The translations under genes and the position numbers were made by a program. Below are positions 14,770 to 18,885 of a stretch of DNA of 18,885 bases, piece by piece. The stretch lies in NCBI GenBank assembly GCA_036554605.1, contig DATBMY010000538.1:1-18885 (forward strand), in the 5' to 3' direction. How positions within the stretch are numbered: position 1 is the stretch's first letter; the number at the start of each line of letters is the position of its first letter. This stretch comes from DATBMY01 sp036554605 (GTDB taxonomy: Bacteria; Acidobacteriota; Blastocatellia; UBA7656). The notes beneath the pieces are model-generated. The model had not been told where the DNA came from. It was given only the letters and a program-made list of their open reading frames with translations, and made no database searches.

Positions 14770-15605
14770 GATATGGAGAAGCTCGCCGTCTCGACCAGCG
14801 AGCCTTCGCGCGAGCGCATCTTCTGTCCCGCGGCCGATGGCTCTACGTGAGCAAGCTTTCCCTCAAGGCGGCTTTCGCTGCGCCCGCCCAGAAGCCGGCC
14901 CTCGATTGCGTCATACTCAAAGCGCGTCATCCCGCTCCCGGTCGCAATCACGTTTATGTTTAACTGACCCTCCTTTGTGGTCAGAAGCGCGGCCCCGCTC
15001 TGATAAAGGCTGACTGCGCCCTCGATTGCCGCGACGTCGTCAGACAACGAAGCGAGTCTGTATGTGGTCGTCGCGCCCTTCGAGATTTCCGAAAGCGCGC
15101 TCGAATAAAATGGCCCGTGCCCGCCGGCCTTCCATGAGCTACCGACCGCCACATCCTCGTGCGGATACCAGCCCGCCAGCGCGAATAATATTTCGGCCAG
15201 AGCGCCGCCCTCTTGCGGCAACGAACATTTTAAGAGACCGCCCGACGGGTTTAACGTAAACTCTATTTTAGATTTCGAGGCGATCTGCGGCGCCTTTCGC
15301 TCTGCGCCGTTCTCGGTCACTCGAAGGAGGCTTTCTTCTATGATCGCTTCCCTCTCGACTTCGTTTTCGCCCACGCTTGCGGTCCGCACCCGTACTACCG
15401 CGCTCAACTCCCGGCGCAGGTTGCTTGAAAGGCCGTCCGGGCCCGACGGCGTGACGATTGTTTCGACAACCGCTGATATACGGTAGCGGTCCTGCTGGCC
15501 CTCCTTAAAAACGGGCTTGAGCGAGGCTCGCTGCTGGGCCGCCGCGCTCGCGCAGAAAAGACACATTACGGCTATGGTAAGTAAGGCTCTTTCTCTGCTA
15601 ATCAT
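14688..15605 (-). CDS. Secreted protein of unknown function
   Basis: A 305-residue protein with a signal peptide (MISRER, then hydrophobic ALLTIAVMCLFCASAAA; cleavage before QQRASLKP). The mature part is rich in predicted beta-strands (for example DRYRISAVVETIVT, KIEFTLNPSGGLLKCS, GSSWKAGG, TTYRLASLSDDVAAIEGAVS, EGRLLGGRSESRLEGKL). It resembles the many periplasmic proteins that carry an internal duplicated beta fold, but I recognise no family. ATG 15605 is preferred over GTG 15617 because GAGGAG sits 4 bases upstream. The last 27 or so residues (VVRDQASEVRGQGSGLL onward) are read from the repeat, and the stop lies in the repeat core. It lies 47 bases downstream of accA. Confidence 0.75.
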   Translation of the reverse strand: MISRERALLTIAVMCLFCASAAAQQRASLKPVFKEGQQDRYRISAVVETIVTPSGPDGLSSNLRRELSAVVRVRTASVGENEVEREAIIEESLLRVTENGAERKAPQIASKSKIEFTLNPSGGLLKCSLPQEGGALAEILFALAGWYPHEDVAVGSSWKAGGHGPFYSSALSEISKGATTTYRLASLSDDVAAIEGAVSLYQSGAALLTTKEGQLNINVIATGSGMTRFEYDAIEGRLLGGRSESRLEGKLAHVEPSAAGQKMRSREGSLVETASFSISVVRDQASEVRGQGSGLLGKIIPEILK

Positions 15606-15652
15606 TGATCTCCTCACCAGATATATAAATCTTCAGTCAGAGCGCCCCTTCA

Positions 15653-16588
15653 TCAGGTGGCCTGCTGCTTATAACCTGAGGCGCGCTCTTCGAAAGCGCC
15701 CATCGCGCGGAACTTTGAATAGCGCAGGGCGACTCGCTCATCATCGCCGAGGTTACGCACCGAGGCAAGGGCTTCGGAAAGGTAATCGCCGAGCAACCGC
15801 CCCGCCTCTATATGATTCATATGCGCGCCGCCCAAAGGCTCAGGCACCACGGTGTCTATCAGGCCGAACTGGAGCAGATCCCTGGCCGTCAGCCTCAGGG
15901 CTTTCGCGGCCTGTTCGGCGTAGTCGGCGCTGCGCCAGAGTATCGATGCGCACCCCTCCGGCCCGATTACCGAATAGGTCGAGTTTTCGAGCATGAGGAC
16001 CTTGTCGCCGACGCCTATGGCGAGCGCGCCGCCCGAGCTTCCTTCGCCTATGACGGACACGATTACCGGCACGCGCAGTTTGGCCATCTCGCGCAGGTTG
16101 AAGGCAATCGCCTCGGCCTGGCCGCGCTCCTCGGCGTCGATGCCCGGATAGGCTCCCGGCGTATCTATGAAAGTGAGAATGGGGCGGCCGAATTTCTCGG
16201 CCATCTTCATGACGCGCAACGCTTTTCTGTAGCCTTCAGGTTTCGGCATGCCGAAGTTGCGCTCCTGTCGCTGATTTGTAGTGCGCCCCTTCTGATGGCC
16301 GATCACCACGCACGGCTCGCCCTGATAGCTTGCGAACCCGGCGACTATCGCCGGATCGTCGCCGTATCGCCGGTCGCCGTGTATCTCCACGAAATCCGTA
16401 AAAATCATGCCGATGTAGTCGAGCGTGTAAGGCCGGTCCTTGTGCCGCGCCAGCTTCACGCGATCCCAGGCATCGGGCTCGCCAGGCTCGGCCGTCAGGT
16501 TTGCTTCGTCGGAGCCTTGAAGGCGCCTGTGAATCTCTTCTATCGATTCTTCGTCGCTCGGGTCAGCCTTTTTGCGTTGTTCTGCCAT
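15653..16588 (-). CDS. accA: Acetyl-CoA carboxylase, carboxyltransferase subunit alpha
   Basis: The alpha half of the carboxyltransferase that moves the carboxyl group from carboxybiotin to acetyl-CoA, giving malonyl-CoA, the first step of fatty acid synthesis. The partner AccD and the AccB/AccC proteins are not in the window. It has 311 residues, close to the 319 of E. coli AccA. Hallmarks in order: RPYTLDYI, DFVEIHGDRRYGDDPAIV, GHQKGRTTNQRQERNFGMP, DTPGAYPGIDAEERGQAEAI, GEGSSGGALAIGVGD and YSVIGPEGCASILW. The ribosome site is weak (GGATCATT ATG). A TACAAT box only 12-17 bases before the start suggests a very short leader. It heads the - strand cluster accA, secreted protein, HAD, aldehyde dehydrogenase. 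Confidence 0.96.
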   Translation of the reverse strand: MAEQRKKADPSDEESIEEIHRRLQGSDEANLTAEPGEPDAWDRVKLARHKDRPYTLDYIGMIFTDFVEIHGDRRYGDDPAIVAGFASYQGEPCVVIGHQKGRTTNQRQERNFGMPKPEGYRKALRVMKMAEKFGRPILTFIDTPGAYPGIDAEERGQAEAIAFNLREMAKLRVPVIVSVIGEGSSGGALAIGVGDKVLMLENSTYSVIGPEGCASILWRSADYAEQAAKALRLTARDLLQFGLIDTVVPEPLGGAHMNHIEAGRLLGDYLSEALASVRNLGDDERVALRYSKFRAMGAFEERASGYKQQAT

Positions 16589-16599
16589 AATGATCCGTT

Positions 16600-16605
16600 A
16601 TTGTA
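16600..16605 (-). promoter_or_regulatory. Possible -10 box for accA
   Basis: TACAAT on the - strand, 12-17 bases upstream of the accA ATG, with a poor -35 (GTGCCA at 17-base spacing). If used, the leader would be only about 5 bases long, which fits the weak ribosome site. Confidence 0.25.
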
Positions 16606-16745
16606 ATCGAAAGCCGGCCTCTTGGCACCATCATAATCGACAGAAAAGGGAGCCTGGCGTCGCGGCGCGGAAGCAATCTCAAGCTTCGAGTCTGAACCTG
16701 GCTCTACGAGGAAAACTACAATGGAGCGCGTGGAGAAAAAAGTTT

Positions 16746-16774
16746 TTGACACCCCCCGATGGTTCTGCTAAATT
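16746..16774 (+). promoter_or_regulatory. Sigma70-type promoter of speA
   Basis: A perfect -35 TTGACA (16746-16751), an optimal 17-base spacer and -10 TAAATT (16769-16774). Transcription start would be near 16781, leaving a leader of about 54 bases before the speA ATG. Confidence 0.75.
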
Positions 16775-16834
16775 CAATCGCTTATAAGCCTTAGGTTCTC
16801 AATGCATGTGCAAGACCGGCAGGGAAGGGATTAG

Positions 16835-18733
16835 ATGAGAAACATCACACTGGAAGAGGTCGTCCAGACCTATGGTGTGGAGAACTGGGGAGCGGGATAC
16901 TTTGAGGTAAACCGAAAAGGCCACCTGGCTGTTCGACCTGCCGAAGGCGATACCCGCTCGCTCGACGTAAAAGAGCTTATAGATTACCTGGTCGATCAGC
17001 GCAAGCTTCAGGTCCCGATCCTTTTAAGATTCCCGCAGATATTATCTAACCAGCTAAAAAAGCTCCAGCGCTCGTTTCACGAAGCGGCGCGAGAGTTCAA
17101 CTATACCGGCCAGCACTTCGGCGTCTTTCCGATGAAGGTCAACCCGCGCCGCGAGGTAGTCGAAGAGTTCCTGCGCGAAGGCGGCAAGTATAACTTCGGC
17201 GTCGAGTGCGGGTCGAAGGCCGAGCTTTACGCCGCGCTCTCGCTCGAGCAGACTCCCGATTCCCTGCTCATATGCAACGGGTTTAAGGACGAGTCTTTTA
17301 TAAACCTCGCGATGATGGGAGTGCAGATCGGCAAGCGCGTCGTCGTCGTCGTCGAAAAGCTCAGCGAGCTGAAGATGATAATTCGCCGCGCCCGCGAGAC
17401 TGGCGTCTGCCCGCTCATAGGACTGCGCGCAAAGCTTTATTCTAAGGGTTCGGGCAAATGGGCAAGCTCGGGCGGCGAGTCGGCCAAGTTCGGGCTTACG
17501 CCCTCTGAGATGCTCGAATGCATAAGATTGCTGCGCGAGGAGCAGATGCTCGACAATCTCAAGCTCCTGCACTTTCACATAGGCTCGCAGATAACCGACA
17601 TCAAGCGAGTGAAGGCCGCAATGAAGGAGGCCGCGCGCGTCTATGCCAAGATTCGCCAGATGCGCGTCAATGTCGAGTTCCTCGACATAGGGGGCGGGCT
17701 GGGCGTCGATTACGACGGGTCGAAAACCACATTCGAGTCGTCGGTCAATTACACGACCCAGGAGTTCGCCAACGACGTCATATACACCATAAAATCGGTA
17801 TGTGAAGACGAGAACGTGCCCGAGCCGAACCTGGTTACCGAGAGCGGGCGTATGATGTCGGCCTACCACGCGGTCTTCATCACGTCGATTCGCGACGAGA
17901 TAGAGACTTTCGCCGACGACCGGCCGGAAGTCACCGTCGACGAGGACGACCCGCAGGTCATTGCCGAGCTGAAGGCGCTTTACGACGAGATAACTTCAAA
18001 GAACTATCGCGAGTATTATCACGACGCGCTCGACCATAAGGACGAGCTGCATACGCAGTTCAACCTCGGATTGATAAGCCTTGAAGACCGCGCCAAAGGC
18101 GAGGTGCTTTTCTGGGAAGTCTGCGCGCGCGCGTCGAAGTTCGCCCAGATGGCGAAGCTGCAGGAAGAAGAGTTCGACGATCTAAAAAGGATTCTCGCTT
18201 CGAAATACCTGTGCAATTTTTCGGTCTTCAAGTCGGTGCCCGACCACTGGGCAATAGACCAGCTCTTCCCGATTATGCCCATACACCGGCTCAACGAAAC
18301 ACCTACGGATTACGCCACCTTCGTCGATATAACGTGCGATTCGGACGGGCACATAGACAGGTTTGTCGATTTGAAGGACGTGAAAGAGGTACTCGAGCTT
18401 CACCCCTTCACCGGCGAGCCGTACTACATCGCCATATTTCTGGTCGGCGCTTACCAGGAAGTCATGGGCAGCTATCACAATCTTTTCGGCAACACGAATG
18501 AAGCCCACGTTATCATAGACACAGACGGGCGCTATCACATAAAAAAGATAGTGCAGGGCAGTCGCGTGGGCGACATGATTGCTTTCGCGCGCGATGATCG
18601 GAACCAGGCGTGGGACAGCTTCCAGCGCATGACGAGGGCGCGTATAGCTGACGGCAGCCTGACCGAACAGCAGGCCGAGGAGCTGATCAGGCAGTACGAA
18701 AGCGACATCAACCGCTACACGTATCTTGAATAG
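16835..18733 (+). CDS. speA: Biosynthetic arginine decarboxylase
   Basis: PLP-dependent fold-type III enzyme that decarboxylates L-arginine to agmatine, the first step of the agmatine route to putrescine. Its 632 residues match the roughly 630-660 of the family. Landmarks: YGVENWGAGYFEVNRKGH (13-30), PLP Lys101 in FGVFPMKVNP, FGVECGSKAEL, HFHIGSQITDI, the phosphate-binding DIGGGLGVDYDGS, WEVCARASKFAQ, FPIMPIHRLNETPT, and the signature VDITCDSDGHIDRF, whose CDSDG contributes the active-site Cys and Asp. The ATG follows GGGAAGGGATTAG. Its stop TAG touches a repeat copy, and a further same-strand gene starts 90 bases downstream. Confidence 0.97.
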   Translation: MRNITLEEVVQTYGVENWGAGYFEVNRKGHLAVRPAEGDTRSLDVKELIDYLVDQRKLQVPILLRFPQILSNQLKKLQRSFHEAAREFNYTGQHFGVFPMKVNPRREVVEEFLREGGKYNFGVECGSKAELYAALSLEQTPDSLLICNGFKDESFINLAMMGVQIGKRVVVVVEKLSELKMIIRRARETGVCPLIGLRAKLYSKGSGKWASSGGESAKFGLTPSEMLECIRLLREEQMLDNLKLLHFHIGSQITDIKRVKAAMKEAARVYAKIRQMRVNVEFLDIGGGLGVDYDGSKTTFESSVNYTTQEFANDVIYTIKSVCEDENVPEPNLVTESGRMMSAYHAVFITSIRDEIETFADDRPEVTVDEDDPQVIAELKALYDEITSKNYREYYHDALDHKDELHTQFNLGLISLEDRAKGEVLFWEVCARASKFAQMAKLQEEEFDDLKRILASKYLCNFSVFKSVPDHWAIDQLFPIMPIHRLNETPTDYATFVDITCDSDGHIDRFVDLKDVKEVLELHPFTGEPYYIAIFLVGAYQEVMGSYHNLFGNTNEAHVIIDTDGRYHIKKIVQGSRVGDMIAFARDDRNQAWDSFQRMTRARIADGSLTEQQAEELIRQYESDINRYTYLE

Positions 18734-18813
18734 GGGCCGGACCCCAGGGATTTCAAATTCGAGATTTGAAATTTGAGATTCTTCGGCTACCTCCTGACCC
18801 CTGGCAAGGGCCG
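18733..18813 (+). repeat. Copy 3 of the G-rich/AT-core/C-rich repeat
   Basis: The short G-rich arm (18733-18749) begins with the last G of the speA stop codon. The core holds a perfect 9-bp inverted repeat ATTTCAAAT / ATTTGAAAT with a TCGAG loop (18750-18772). The C-rich arm (18791-18813) contains CCTGACCCCTGG. It ends about 10 bases before the start of the next gene. Confidence 0.7.
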
Positions 18814-18822
18814 GAATCACTT

Positions 18823-18885
18823 ATGATGAGAAAACAGAAAAGCTCTAAGTATCTAACCACTCCCACACGTCCCATCCAGATTGAC
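18823..18885 (+). CDS. Start of a gene, possibly deoxyhypusine synthase-like (cut by window edge)
   Basis: An open frame of 21 codons from ATG 18823 (or ATG 18826) running off the right edge; the second part reads SKYLTTPTRPIQID. A short basic N-terminus followed by a YL-x-TPT-x-PI-x-D pattern is what I remember of bacterial deoxyhypusine synthase/homospermidine synthase-like proteins, which are often found near speA. With only 21 residues this is tentative. The ribosome site is poor; the repeat lies just upstream. Confidence 0.45.
   Translation, partial: MMRKQKSSKYLTTPTRPIQID

Noticed and set aside
17054..17869. A 271-codon - strand frame inside speA
   Set aside because: It lies wholly within the conserved arginine decarboxylase sequence and matches no family.

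Overview
The window is about 18.9 kb of moderately GC-rich (roughly 60%), densely coding bacterial DNA with strong AGGAG-type ribosome binding sites and frequent ATA isoleucine codons. Gene content fits a Gram-negative heterotroph: secreted M16 peptidase pair, secreted di-haem cytochrome, ankyrin lipoprotein, biosynthetic arginine decarboxylase, Sua5 with a C-terminal domain. I would guess Acidobacteriota (Blastocatellia-like), but nothing in the window proves this. Most genes are housekeeping or ordinary metabolism. I see no phage, transposase, CRISPR array or defence locus.

Layout. (1) 1-4161, + strand: the 3' part of thrS, then sua5, tdh and kbl. All four products use L-threonine: tRNA charging, t6A synthesis, and oxidation/cleavage to glycine plus acetyl-CoA. 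(2) 4162-5643, +: a structured spacer, a secreted TPR protein and a strong hairpin. (3) 5694-8548, +: two translationally coupled M16 peptidase genes, the first with an intact zinc site and the second without one. (4) 8601-11820, mainly - strand: a terminator shared by converging genes, a secreted di-haem cytochrome with an extra N-terminal domain, and an ankyrin lipoprotein with a readable promoter. (5) 11882-11964, -: tRNA-Ser(UGA), then a gene-poor, more AT-rich spacer to 12422. (6) 12423-16588, -: accA, an unknown secreted protein, a HAD phosphatase and an aldehyde dehydrogenase, apparently one transcription unit. (7) 16746-18885, +: a sigma70-like promoter, speA, and the start of a further gene that may be a deoxyhypusine-synthase-like (polyamine) enzyme.

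The most unusual element is a repeat family seen three times (595-735, 14637-14769, 18733-18813). Each copy has a G-rich arm made of degenerate GGGGTCA-like units, an AT-rich core built on ATTTGAAAT/ATTTCAAAT, and a C-rich arm that is roughly the inverse of the first. All three lie between two genes on the same strand, start at or inside the 3' end of the upstream gene, and keep the same orientation relative to transcription. Two copies are read as protein: one supplies the N-terminus of Sua5, another the C-terminus of the unknown secreted protein and possibly the start region of the HAD phosphatase. The thrS copy also forms a textbook four-tract G-quadruplex motif at the stop codon.
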